Source: Moringa oleifera
Taxonomy: Eukaryota; Streptophyta; Magnoliopsida; Brassicales; Moringaceae
Direction: 5' to 3'
Length of the DNA stretch: 64,000 bases
Assembly (NCBI GenBank): GCA_021397835.1
Contig: JAJFZO010000256.1
Location: 1,844,501-1,908,500, forward strand
Part shown: positions 42,283 to 54,659 of the stretch, piece by piece
How the letters are laid out: every line of letters starts with the position of its first letter
Position numbering within the stretch: position 1 is the stretch's first letter
Program-made: the position numbers and the translations under genes
The notes under the pieces: generated by a model
Told to the model about the DNA's origin: nothing
The model's database searches: none
The model's input: the letters and a program-made list of their open reading frames with translations, nothing else

Positions 42283-45200
42283 ATGGATTCTTGCTGTGTT
42301 TCCTTGAAAAGCAATGCCCATATGACGAAAGCAGGAAAAGATTGTTTCAGAGATGGAGGCCATAGATTTTGGGGAGAGAGGATAGGAGGAAGCCTGAACA
42401 ACGGTGTTTGGGTTCATCAGTTGGCAAAAAGTTTGAAACCTGAGGAGAGAGCAAAGAAGGTGAAGCCTGGTGTTGCTCATGCTGTTCTCACGTCCAAAAA
42501 TGCTAAGGAGGCTCTGGTAAGCTTGTTGTGAACCCTTTTGATAGTTCTGAATAGGATAATCAATTTTGCTTTGCCACCCACTTCAAAAATTCTTGGAAAG
42601 ATTTCTTTGATCATACTTAATTTGGATGATCACATCAGAAATGTGTAAAAGTTTCACTCCCTGTGGTTGTTTGATTTGTTATTTCCATCTTGTTTCAGAC
42701 CTTGCAACCAAAAATCTTTGAGAGGAGGAAAGCAGACCCAAAAAATGTGGCTTCCATCATATTAGGGGGAGGAGCAGGGACTCATCTCTTTCCTCTTACC
42801 CGAAGAGCAGCGACACCAGCTGTAAGAACATGCATCTTGCCTAACTCCTGAGATTTTTGAACCACCATATACTTTAATTGTCACTTCGTGATTATAATTT
42901 GTAATAAAGACAAGTTGGTAGATTGTTTTCTAGTTGTTTGGCTTCTTTGGCAATAAATGGCACCATCTGAATGCTCAAATCCCCACCTGCACTAGCACTG
43001 AATTTCTGATTGGGAGTTGTGAGAAGATTTGATGGTCACCATTTAATGAAATAATATGTTCTTCAGGTTCCAGTGGGAGGATGCTATAGGCTTATAGACA
43101 TTCCAATGAGCAACTGCATCAACAGCGGCATAAACAAGATTTTTGTGCTGACCCAGTTCAACTCTGCCTCGCTTAATCGTCATCTTGCAAGGACTTATTT
43201 TGGGAACGGTGTAAACTTTGGGGATGGATTTGTGGAGGTGAGAAGATTTAATTTCCTCCATGTATTGATCTAGTAGCTAAGAATAACTCCAGGGTAAATT
43301 TCCTGTTGCTAATTTATGAGCAACTGCTGAGTATAAGGACAAAACCTGTCTTCTTTTATGCTAAATGGAAAAGAAAATGGAAACTGTCTTATTCCAAGAG
43401 ATTTGCGGATCGAATTATGTCAAATAATGCATACAATGGTGTTGCAGATCCATTATTATTTGATGATTGAAAGAAAGTTTTCTTGCTAAACAGGTTTTAG
43501 CTGCTACACAAACGCCTGGAGAAGCTGGAAAGAAGTGGTTCCAAGGGACAGCAGATGCTGTGAGACAATTTATATGGGTATTTGAGGTATGAATGGAAAG
43601 GTTTCTTCCCCTTTGATTGATCAAAAACACAGAAAAATAAGTGGAGTTAATTAGTTCCTCTCAACTTCTAATGGAATTCCATAAATACCTTTGCTCTTGC
43701 AGGATGCCAAGAACAGGAACATTGAGAATATACTGATCTTGTCTGGAGATCATCTCTACCGAATGGATTATATGCAATTCGTGCAGGTATACTGATACTT
43801 CCCCAGTTTAACGAATTCATTGTAACAACAATTTGACAATTTCTCACCCGTTTGCTATTCATTAACAGCACCACATTGACAGAAACGCTGATATCACAAT
43901 TTCATGTGCAGCAGTTGGTGACAGGTTTGTTCAGTCTCCTTCTGATCTCAACAATACTATTGTGCAAGTTGTCTGATTTTTCCTTAGTTATCTCTTTCTG
44001 CAATATTAATATCAAAGACCCATTTAATAATATTACAAAAGGACCAGATTCATAAGTTTGTGCTAGTTTCATCTAAAGTTGAGTGGACGCTTTTCAGCCG
44101 TGCATCAGATTATGGATTGGTCAAATTAGACAGCAGAGGCCGCGTTGTCCAGTTTTCTGAAAAACCAAAGGGTGCTGATCTGAAAGCAATGGTAAGAGCT
44201 CAAAGAATCTCATTCAAAATTCTCTGTGCTTCCCCTTTTTCACTTTTAATTATCAAAACAGCTCATTATAGCACTCGAATATGAAAAGAAAAGAAAAAGA
44301 GTTCATCAAGGCCAGGAAAAAAAGAATATCTTTCTCTATTCTAATTCAGAATATGTTTCCAGTCTCTTAATAGGCAAGTTCTGAAAGCATGACCCATGAT
44401 TCCATGAATTATAATATTTGAATTTCAATATATTCAATTTTTACCATATAAGTGAACTGCCATGATTCCAACTTTATGAAATAGTAATTTCTTTGACGAT
44501 GCTGTGCAGCAAGCTGATACCACTCTCCTCGGGTTGTCTCCGCAAGAAGCCATGAAGTCTCCCTACGTTGCATCAATGGGAGTGTACGTATTCAAGACAG
44601 ATATCTTACTGAAACTTCTGACTTGGAGATATCCTACAGCCAATGACTTCGGATCTGAAATCATCCCTGCAGCAGTGATGGAGCAGAATGTCCAAGTAAG
44701 CAAGCTCGACAACTTGAAATCACTTCATCTTTTTGAATATTTCAATATCAATCCTGCTAGGCATTACCCATTTGGCCTTGAACCCACTTCCCCTTTGCTT
44801 TTGCTTGACTGAAGCACCATATCTTCGATCCATCAGCTTCTTCGTTTTTTATTCTTTGAGATTTCTACTTGCCAATGCATCCGGTTTTGTTATATTTTGA
44901 ATCTCTCTTCTTTTGACAGGCATATGTTTTCAGAGACTACTGGGATGACATTGGGACAATAAAATCTTTCTACGAAGCAAACTTAGCCCTTACAGAAGAG
45001 GTTAGTTTTACTGCTGGAGATCTGAGAGTTATGTCACTGAAAAAATCAGAGGTTGACTTGTCCTGTCTGGTGTCTTTCTGTGCAGTTTCCGAAGTTTGAG
45101 TTTTATGACCCGCAAACTCCTTTCTACACATCTCCTCGGTTTCTACCACCAAGTAAAATCGAAAAATGCAGGGTATGGTTATATAGTTTAAGATTAGAAC

Positions 45201-45964
45201 TGATATTTTCATTGGGTTATCTTGCTCCTCATGTTCCTGTCATGGTTTGCAGATTGTGGATGCAATAATCTCCCATGGATGTTTCTTGCGAGAATGCAGT
45301 GTCCAACACTCCATAGTTGGTGAGCGATCACGTCTAGATTATGGGGTTGAGCTTCAGGCAAGTTTTCTTTCTTTCTAACTTCTTCTCTTCAGACAGAAAC
45401 AAGCCTGTCAGACAAGATTAGTTTCTTTCGGCACCTGGTAATGACCTAACAGGGCAAGTAACCTGTTTCTGCATTCTTGACTCCTTCACAGGATACTTTA
45501 ATGCTGGGTGCTGATTACTACCAAACTGAATCTGAAATTGCATCTCTGCTGGCAGAGGGGAAGGTACCAATTGGGATTGGACGGAACACCAAAATCAGGT
45601 AATCAAATGAATGAGATTCAGAAATCCAGGAATTGAATGGAATATGAGAGTCTCAAAGTTCTGACAAAGCTTTTCTGATTCGTTTTTTTTTTTTTTAAGG
45701 AACTGCATAATTGACAAGAACACCAAGATAGGAAAAGATGTTGTGATCATGAACAGAGACGTAAGTATCACAATCCCTGCTCATTTCATGCAATTTTCCA
45801 CATATCTAAGAATATTTTATTCGTATCAGACACTAACCCATGTCACCTTTCTGGAGTTCCAGGGTGTTCAAGAAGCAGACAGGCCAGAGGAGGGGTTTTA
45901 CATTCGATCTGGAGTCACAGTCATACTGGAGAAGGCAACAATAGAAGATGGCACTGTGATATAA
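42283..45964 (+). CDS. APL3: ADP-glucose pyrophosphorylase large subunit, plastid (APL3-like)
   Basis: Regulatory subunit of the enzyme making ADP-glucose from glucose-1-phosphate and ATP, the committed step of starch synthesis. Fourteen coding exons: 42283-42516, 42699-42821, 43067-43237, 43494-43586, 43703-43786, 43869-43924, 44098-44191, 44510-44695, 44920-45000, 45086-45172, 45253-45357, 45492-45598, 45700-45760, 45863-45964; 527 aa. The transit peptide begins MDSCC, as in Arabidopsis APL3. Motifs include [40 protein letters not shown] and the C-terminal beta-helix ending TIEDGTVI. His107 and Thr117 stand where the small subunit has catalytic Arg and Lys, so it is probably non-catalytic. 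Intron 11 has a GC donor (CAG|GCAAGT). Confidence 0.95.
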
Positions 45965-46624
45965 ACAGGTCCCTGAGTTTTTCTCCAGGCAGATTCAAGG
46001 ATCAGAGACTGAGAGAACCTCATAAAGCATAGCCAGGAGTGGATACCTGAGAAGCTGCAGAAACAGCATTTGCAGCATTTTCTCCCAGAGAAGAAAAGCT
46101 GCATCTTTGTTTGTGTAGGTAAACTAGAAAGCCCCTTCAGCCAGTAAAATAAGAGCTTGTAAGAGTTGATAGGAGCAGGAATTTCCTTAGTAAGTCAGAA
46201 GGCTGACTCGGCTGGCAATTTCCTACATCTATGAGAGATTGACTGATGGTTGTGTTCCTGTTAGATAAATAAATCGCTGTATAATATATGGTCAGTTTTC
46301 TTATGATATGCAATTTATTGTTCTTTAATGATCTTTTGAGCGACGAGTTTTCACCTGGGGAGATTGATTTAAGCAATTTTCAGGAGTTAGCTATTGATTT
46401 TAATTGAAAAAAAGAGGTTAAATAATGTAAGAATGAACATCTAGGGATAGAATCTTTAACAAGTTGCTCAACAGAGACATTTCCATGGGACTCAACTCGT
46501 TCCACGAACTGCCAAAACTGTCATCTGAATCCACGTGGCAGAAGGCAAGTGCATCGCATCTTTAGAGCAGCACCTGGGCCTGTTGCCCCTATTGACACTT
46601 GTCACATGCATGACACCGACAGAG

Positions 46625-46661
<37 letters not shown>

Positions 46662-46706
46662 ACAGAACAGGATCAACAGGGGAGGAGAGAGCAGAGAGAT
46701 CTAGCA
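45965..46706. other. APL 3' flank and CBS-gene promoter
   Basis: APL 3' UTR, then the upstream region of the next gene with a G-box/ABRE CCACGTGGCA at 46531-46540 and a (GA)n repeat at about 46623-46658 in the leader. Confidence 0.55.
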
Positions 46707-48790
46707 ATGCAAGATAAAAAGAAGATGGACATGAAACCAGTGAAGGATTTCATGAAGGAGCGAGCAAACATGGCGGAGAACAAAGAGAGCCTGACGGGTG
46801 ATCACAGTGACCACCAGGCAGCAATAGACACAGGCGCTGCTCTTCAACGCTTCCTGGACCGCATCCCCATCAGTTCAATCCCTGGCCTCAGAAACTCACC
46901 TGGTAAGAATTCAGTTTTGATTCCCTTCCCGAATCATGAACCCTAATATGATGACTTTCCTCTTCTTCCTTCTTCAATTCTCTGCAAGTTTTGGAATTGA
47001 AAACTGGGGATTCCGTGAGAGAAGCCATTCAGTTATTGTACGAGAAGAACATTTACGGAGCTCCGATTTTGGATCTACGAGACCTTGATCCAACCATTGG
47101 GAGGTTTTCAGATAGGTATATCGGTTTCATAGACTTCGCAAGCATGGTTCTATGGTCTCTTGAGGTGATTCTGCTCTTCAATAAACCCTAGCCCACATGA
47201 TTTTTCTGGGGTTTTGGTTGTGTTTAATTCAGTTGTCAGATGGTTTTCTTCCCAGGAATGTGAAAAGGGTCACATTCAAATCAAAGGCAGCAGCAGAGAT
47301 GAGACTGTGAACAGGAGTTTTTTCACTTTGCTTGAACAGAATCCTCAGATTGCCCAAACAAAGGTTTCTCTTACCCTAGAGAGTGACAGTAGTTACAGTT
47401 GCTTAAACACATAAATGTTCAAGTAACTGAACTGAATTCAGTACCCAATTTGATGATGATCTGTGTTTGCTGGTATGAATTGCAGGTTGGGGAGTTGGCC
47501 AAATCATCCCTGTGGGGAGTTTTTTCACTTTGCTTGAACAGAATCCTCAGATTGCCCAAACAAAGGTTTCTCTTACCCTAGAGAGTGACAGTAGTTACAG
47601 TTGCTTAAACACATAAATGTTCAAGTAACTGAACTGAATTTACCCAATTTGATGATGATCTGTGTTTGCTGGTATGAATTGCAGGTTGGGGAGTTGGCCA
47701 AATCATCCCTATGGGATCCCTTTTTCCCAGTACATTTAGAGGATACACTGTTTCATGTTCTGCTACTGCTTTCGAAGCATCCGGTGCAAGCCCTCCCCGT
47801 CATCGATGAACCCAGTGCTCAGGTCATTGGCTTTGTTACACAGGTATTGTCGAAATTGATATCCATCTTGACGAGGTTTATTCCAAAATTGTATAGTTTC
47901 CTTCTCTGGATAGCATGCAGTGATCCACTTGCTTCTTCAATCCGATGGACTCGAGTGGTTCGACGATATTGCAGACAAGGCTTTGTCAGAAGAGTTCCGG
48001 TACAGCAAGAACCCTAGAACACCTCAATCGATCGGATGATCTTGTCCGTTCTTGACCCATCTGTGTTTCTACGATTCAGGCTTGAAAGTGAAGAACATGT
48101 TACTAGCATATATGCAGATGAAAGTGTTGCAGAGGCTCTTTGCACACTGTGGAGAAGTCAGCTCGGTGTTGTTGCTGTCACTGACCGGAAAACTCAAAGG
48201 CTCATAGGTAGCATAAGCCGGAGCCACATCTATCTTCTTCTCGAGAACGATGATCTTCTTCACAACATGAAGTAAGTCAAATCCAAGATCTGGGTTTCTA
48301 TTCCGATTTCAAGTCACACAGCAGGTTCAAGATAGTCAATTATCAGCCTTTAATAACAAGATGACAACACCATTACACTAGCTGAATAATTTGTGTCAGT
48401 AATTGCAGGATCATAACCCTGGAGGAATTCATTCAGATGGAGACCAGCAAAGGAATCTCCAACCTTACAGTGGAACGAGATATTGGAGCTCTGCTGAATG
48501 CAGGTGTCCTCCGGCTAAGAAACAGTTTCCTTCCACGGATGGACTCACCAGTCACCAACAAAAAAAGGGACTCTCTCAAGCAGGCAATGAAGCAACTGGC
48601 AGAGACGAATAGCAGTTTCAGTTTTCTGGTCGATGATTCCCAACGAGCAAAAGGTGTGCTCACTTTGAGGGATGTGATCATCCAGTTTGCTCCACCCTGC
48701 ATAGATTCGAGTATCCATGGAAGCAGCTTCTTCGACTCAGCTCTAGAACAGACTGGCTGTCATGTCAAAAATGGAACCATAACTTCGTGA
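46707..48790 (+). CDS. CBS-domain protein, SNF1-kinase gamma-like
   Basis: Probable nucleotide-sensing CBS protein related to SNF4/AMPK gamma (At1g69800-like). Exons: 46707-46902, 46989-47164, 47256-47363, 47685-47843, 47914-47999, 48080-48271, 48409-48790; 432 aa. CBS-type segments include LKTGDSVREAIQLLYEKNIY with GAPILD, LEDTLFHVLLLLSKHPVQAL with PVIDE, SIYADESVAEALCTLW with LGVVAVTDRKT, and a C-terminal LVDDSQRAKGVLTLRDVI. A ~200-bp tandem duplication puts an extra 80-nt chimeric exon (47486-47565) between exons 3 and 4. Only skipping it keeps the frame. The role in SnRK1 signalling is inferred from the family and not certain. Confidence 0.85.
47314..47712 (+). repeat. Tandem duplication of exon 3 end, intron 3 and exon 4 start
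   Basis: Two nearly identical copies of about 200 bp: from GGAGTTTTTTCACTTTGC at 47314 to TCATCCCTGTGGG at about 47516, and again from about 47516 to 47712. The offset is 202 bp at the left and 199 bp at the right, after a 3-bp loss near 47640. The junction fuses the first 31 nt of exon 4 to the last 49 nt of exon 3, keeping both acceptor (TTGCAG) and donor (AAG|GTTTCT). Confidence 0.9.
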
Positions 48791-50366
48791 CCATTGACTT
48801 GTTTATTGGCTACTTGAGGTATTCATTTACATAACCAATGGTACACTGAATCAGTATACGAATGGGAAAAAGAATCAACTAAACAGACTAAATTTCGAGC
48901 TTGCTCAGCTTAAAATAAGACTTAAGATCTGGAAGTATGACATAACTTCTCCTTGTTCAATAAAACTCTAAGGACCCCATCAAATATTTCTATCCACCAT
49001 CATAATTTTTTTTAAAAAAAAAGTAGAAAAGAAACAAGGGAAGACCAATATAGAGAATGCTAAATCAATTCATCTTCATCCAGACAACAGGAATGCAGGT
49101 CTGTACCGAAGTGGAGATGAATGCATTACTGGTTGAGGGAACCTGTGAAGGAAAATGATGTTTCTGCTTAGCAGATCCTCCATCTTTCTCTAGTTGGGTT
49201 CACCCATTTCCAGTATGATATAATGATGCCGCAGCTCCCGGTATAACCTTCCTAAGTGGTCACACCCACATGTAAGAATCCAAAGTCCATTACATGTATC
49301 ATGTTGAATTATCAGTAAGAAATGGTAAGCATAAGAGTGCTCGTCAACTAAAGTAATGGAAAAATAGGTAAACCAAAACTATAAATGATACTGTTATAGC
49401 ATGTCTGGTTCTTGAGCAAGAAAGTGAATTATGCTCAAAGAGTATCCAACTTAGCAGACTGTCTCTCTCACAATTCAACTGAACCATTCCAATTTCCTTT
49501 ATTCATAATCAATAATATTTTAATTTGCACTCTGAAAAAGAACAAGCCTTCTAATTCCATGCATTGCTCTAAATATCAGTCCAGCAAATCTTGGAGGATG
49601 GAGAAAAGAGCAATCTTATTACTCAAGGGTTACAAAGCAATTGTATGGTTATGGCAGCTTCGAAGTGCCAACGTTCATGAGCATGACAAGGAAGTGATGC
49701 ACAAAGGAAAGTCTCAAACTAAAATCTGACTTTCCAACAAATAGTCTTGTATGTGCTTTGCAGATGAACATTTACTATCCTTTTCCTTCTTTTTCAATAT
49801 CGTGAATTGATGCAGTTTCATTTACAATCATTCTGCAAGTACCGAAAGAGGCAGTATTGCACCATCACAGCTCCTTTCAATCCAATGAAAAGCGATATAG
49901 TGTTTAATAACTCATTTCATAGACAGTAAAGTAGTTCATGGATACTTTAAAGATGAAAGATTACCAATATTTTTCACCATTTTCCTTTTTGATTCCACGA
50001 ATCAATACAGCTCCCTTTCCAGTTATTCAGGAAGGAACAGAAAGGCTACCGCTGCAGCATGGCAAGTGCTTTTAAATTTACAGTAAGTGATTGCACTTAA
50101 AACTTTGGGAACATAAACCTAGGAGCTAATATGGAAGAAACAAGACATCTGGAGTTCTTCCCAAGATAGTTCAGAAAGAAAACCTATCTCTGCAAGGGAA
50201 AAAAAAAGATATTATAAGATATAATACAAACACAAGCAAAATACATAGGTAGCAATATTCTGGCTTAAAACTCCACATCCCAGATGCTGTTTTGATTGTG
50301 ATGCCGGCTAATTATTGCCAGTCATCGAGAGAACCAGCATGAAGAGCATACATAGGTCAGATTGAT
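48791..50366. other. Non-coding DNA between convergent genes
   Basis: Holds the 3' UTRs of the CBS gene (plus strand) and the PCH1-like gene (minus strand). The 105-codon frame at 49412-49729 has no family signature. Confidence 0.5.
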
Positions 50367-53300
50367 CTAAATTCTATTACTATTCCAAACCACTAGAGAG
50401 CCACTTTTCCTAAGTTCACATGGATTAAAACCACTCATAGCCTTCCCCATTAGAGCCATAGCAGCAATGCTTGGAAAATGCTGCTTTTGAAATTCACCTA
50501 AAGTTCCTTTTGACTTTGGTGGCTCAAGAACTGCTTCAGACTTCTTTGGTGGAGATGCAACTTTATTAGAACTCCATCTCCGAATCCAGGGATGCAAAAG
50601 TGTTATATCTGGACTTAATCCTACCAAGCCTGATGAAGAGGTCATACTGGTCCTGACTAAGCTTGCAGTCCGATCTAATACCGAAGGTGCTTTACCATTG
50701 TATTTAACATTTGTGGGTTCAGAACTGGTTACACTGCACTTAACAATTCTTCTGGTTTCATTTGAAGAAGCCTCTCCCATTTTTGAGCTTTTAGTACCAT
50801 GACCAAAAGAATCAGAAGCACTAATCTTCAGACGTTTGACCCATCTGCTGCCTGGGTCTGGTTTGAAATGGCCACCTGGACAAGCACCAGATTTGGAATT
50901 TGTGGGCTGTTCAGCATCAGAGAGCAGGCATTCCACATCCAAACTCTGAGTTCTTGAGGTGCTTGTCTCCCTGTCATCCACTGAGCTTGCCCTGGCTGGA
51001 AGAGCAGGAAGCTCTTGGTTTATCTCAGGTAATTCAGCATTCAGCACTCTACTTCCAACATCTCTGGCTGAAGCAGCTGCAGCTTGGTACTTCGATAAAA
51101 ATTGCTCACCATTGATGTCCTGCAAAATCCACAAAAGGTGGTGACCAAGATCTAATGGCTTCAACAGATTCATCAGCTTCTACAGAAATATAACGTTCAT
51201 AAATAACAAGTTACCTAGAAAATTAAAGAACACATGGCCGAGGAAGCTGTACAGCCCAGAATCTAACTAACTCTTGATTAAATTTTTGTTCTTAAAAATA
51301 TTTTTGATATCCACTAGCAAATGCACACATGCTGACACTATACATCCGTGCATATCCCTTCATATGCACGCAAGCAAACACTCAAAAATAGTGCTATCTG
51401 AAAAATAAATGTCAATATGGTAACCTCCCTAGTGCCAGAGTTCTATGGAAAATATACAATGAATACCTGGAAGTTTGAGGAACAAAACAGCATCAAAGAA
51501 ATAAAGATGAGAAGAGAACTAAATAGGAGAGCTAATGTCCAAACAAATCATCTTAGCATAGATAACAAAGCACATGCTTTATGGCCTGACCAAATGACCC
51601 CTCATTGTTCAATTAATATTAATCAAAGATGAAGGTGGTATCAGAACCCTCCTCTCTGGGAAAACCAGCAAGATTTAAGGACCAAGAAACCTTTCCAGAA
51701 TCCATGCAGATAAGCAGTTATATAAAAGGTACTTTCAAGAAGAAATTGTCCAAAAAACTCAAACAGCAATAGTTACCTTATTTGACGAGGACAAGGCCAC
51801 ACCTGCAATAAAACAACCTGATTGAATGAGAAAACCATCAAAAGTACTGATTTCCCTGCCAAATAAACTCAATGAAGACATTAAATTTGGTTTTCTAACT
51901 GTTCAACAAGATATAAACTCCAGTTTAAGAATCATTTCACGAAGATATAAGATAGATTTCCTACATACCAGAAGGATTGTTCTTCTGGTAAATATCCATG
52001 TCCAAAGTATCGGTTTCAGCTGATGATTCATTTCTTATACAAGCTGCAGAGGTTTTGACATCTCTATCATTTCCTTCACTCTCTGTTGAGCTCCCTATAG
52101 GTTGCAACTTGACCCCTTGCTGGCAAAGAAAACCAAAAGCAGGTGCTGAAGGGAGAAATTCACTGAACATCTTTCCTTTCAGTTTCATGGAAACTGTTGA
52201 CTCCCGCAACAACTGGCCTCCTTTAGACAAGTTAACATCAGTCTTCTCTGTTAGCAGAAAATGGTGGGCTCTCTCAGACCCTCCAGAAAGTTCTGGCACA
52301 GAATCAGTAGTGCACATTCTCATAGTTTCAACATCATTAACAGAAGATGGCATTCTTGGTAGTGAATAACAGTCAGGATATAACTTCTCTGATTTGTTCA
52401 TCTCTAGTGGAATACTCTGAATTGGAAACAACCTGCTCCCGGGACAACTCTGCATCTTCGCAGATTGATTGCTAAACAAAAATGGCAGCTGATAATCACT
52501 AGCAAAAGAATGTAGTGGCTGAGTCACATCATTTTGCCCTAACAATGAAGTTCCAGCTCTGGAGTCTAATGGGTTATCCGTTCTCTTTTCACGAATAAAA
52601 ATGGTGGAATAGCACCTACCAGTGAGATGTTCTTTGGATGTAAAAACAGATGATCTGTTAATTTCTTCTTGTCTAGACATCAAGAGCTGCATAGGAGCCC
52701 TTCCACTGTTAAATTTATAAGGCACAATTTTAGAACTTGACCCTACATCATCCTTGAAAGATGTTGAAACAGATAAGTTGCTCTTTTCGCGAAATTTATG
52801 ATATTCCAGCTGTTGCTCTGGATTGCATGATACACCTTCAGGCTTAAAGCACCATTCTCTCGATGAAGTTTCAGGACGAAGCTGTTCAAGCATCATGGGA
52901 AACTGAGTCTCATTTTTACTTCGTGTAGCAGTGTCATATCCATAGTTAAGATCAAATTGGGGCTTCCATGTTTTCACATCACACATGATAGCTTGGTCAT
53001 TCCCTAGAGCCATATTACTGTCTCTACATTGAGAAACATTGAACACTGTGCAGGGTTGGATATCTAATTTTCCTATACCCGATTTTCTAGTATGCTTTTT
53101 CAGTGTCTCATCCATGATATCAACTCCTTTCGCTGCTGACACTTCTCTAAATCCTTTGGCAAATGTAGAAGCACTATTTCCCATCTGTGGCCCATCCAGT
53201 AAAAGGCGCTTCTTAGCTTCACCAGCATCTTCTTTGACCTCACAATTAAGCGATAAATGACCATGAGCCTGGGTTGAACTTGGGCGCATCCAATGAGCTA

Positions 53301-53382
53301 CCCAAGCAGATTGGTGTGGACGCATTGATTTCCTAGTTGTTTTATCAGTATCATTATGTGATTGCAGAACCCTGTCAGCCAT
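50367..53382 (-). CDS. PCH1: PCH1-like phytochrome-interacting protein
   Basis: Three minus-strand exons: 53382-51969, 51802-51777 (a 26-nt microexon) and 51119-50367; phases join to 730 aa. There is no catalytic domain: the protein is polar and Ser-rich with low-complexity stretches. The conserved N-terminus carries MRPHQSAWVAHWMRP. The conserved C-terminal part holds the basic SRWVKRLKIS, LLHPWIRRW and FPSIAAMALMGKAMSGFNPC. I assign it to PCH1/PCHL (At2g16365/At4g34550), proteins that stabilise active phytochrome B and lengthen light responses. The assignment rests on length, remembered similarity and the neighbouring DHFR-TS and RPS25. Older annotations call these F-box proteins; I see no F-box here. 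Confidence 0.75.
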
Positions 53383-54430
53383 GATATCTCAACTTATGGT
53401 TCAACGCAAATTAATCCCCTTCTAGAGGCTCATTGACACTTACCTGCAAGTGCAACTCACCAAGTACCATCAATATCCAGACCATGGTCAACAATATGTT
53501 ACTACTTCACCTAAATGGGAGCTTAGAACGAAAAATTGATGGAAACAAAGTTAAAAATGAAAGTGAAAAACACTTTACTGTTTGCTAGCAAGTACAAATT
53601 CTTAGTGTCTGCCACTCAGCATGTAAAGTTCAAAGGACAACAAGTATCTCAACTACACCAAATAACCATGGGGGGGGGGGGGGGGGGGGGGGAGGAGAGA
53701 TGGAGGGAGGGGGAGAGAGAGAGAGAAGAGAGAGGTCTAATGTATGGTTTCACAACCACTCAATTTAGTCCCTACTTCCTCGCAGAAAGATCGTCACACG
53801 AGTAATTCCATCTAGCAAACAGTTTCCTTGATATTTCAAAATTCAATTGTTCATGTATTAGTAAAATCCATGGACTAAACACGAGGGCACTGAAAAAGTG
53901 TAAAATCATGAACAAATGTCAAAAACATGCAGACAATCACCGGCTTCAGGTGAAGAAACTAACCCTCACAATTCGATTACTAGATAAATACAACATACAC
54001 AGCCAAACAAAAACAACAGAACAACTAAGTATGTTTTCAGGTTGAGGAAACAGCAGTCAACAGCAGAGGACTTACCAAATTTCAGCTAACACAAATACGC
54101 CATGACAGCAAGCGTTGACCTCACAGTCCATGGATCCACAGAAAACCCACCCAATCAGAAACCAAGATCGAGAGAGAAGATAGAAGGGTTCGGTGCATCA
54201 GTGACAGTACGCGGGCAGTGATGTTCCCTCGTATAAACAGAATTTCTTGACGAGAATGAAAACCGACAGAGAAGAAAGAAAAGGGAGCCGAGCTCTACTC
54301 GCTTGTGCTCAGCCACACGCATCCAACCGAGAGTTTTCTCTTGAGTGCCAAGCCGGGCACCCCAATTGCGGGACCCACTCCCCCGGACCCTCTTCCCAAT
54401 CGGTGCACCTCTTCTTCTGCCCTTTTTATT
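53383..54430. promoter_or_regulatory. PCH1-like gene upstream region with poly-G tract
   Basis: Upstream DNA and probable leader of the minus-strand PCH1-like gene. It contains a run of about 23 G at 53670-53692 followed by a GA/GGGA-rich stretch to about 53735. On the gene's sense strand this is a C tract. CTTGCAG|GTAAGT on the minus strand near 53443 suggests a leader intron. Confidence 0.45.
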
Positions 54431-54659
54431 TAAATTATTTTTATAATATTTACTTCTTATAACTTTGTGGATAATACTGTTTTCGTTGTCAATTTTGCGG
54501 TCGTACTTTTATAATTAATTAATTATTTATTTTTCTGAGGCACTTATATTATATTATTCTTATGCTTCCGCCTTTTATTTTTATGGGGATTTGCTTCAAT
54601 TCTCGTACTTGCTTCCATGATAAAATATCTTCTCCTCCAAAAATATCTTCTAAATTCTT

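Noticed and set aside
47399..47640. Frames inside the CBS duplication as extra exons
   Set aside because: The chimeric exon is 80 nt and leads to an early stop; the skip form restores the conserved frame.
47601..48017. Exon 5 of the CBS gene starting at TGATCC after ATGCAG
   Set aside because: Only the acceptor at 47912-47913 gives the in-frame HAVIHLLLQS continuation.
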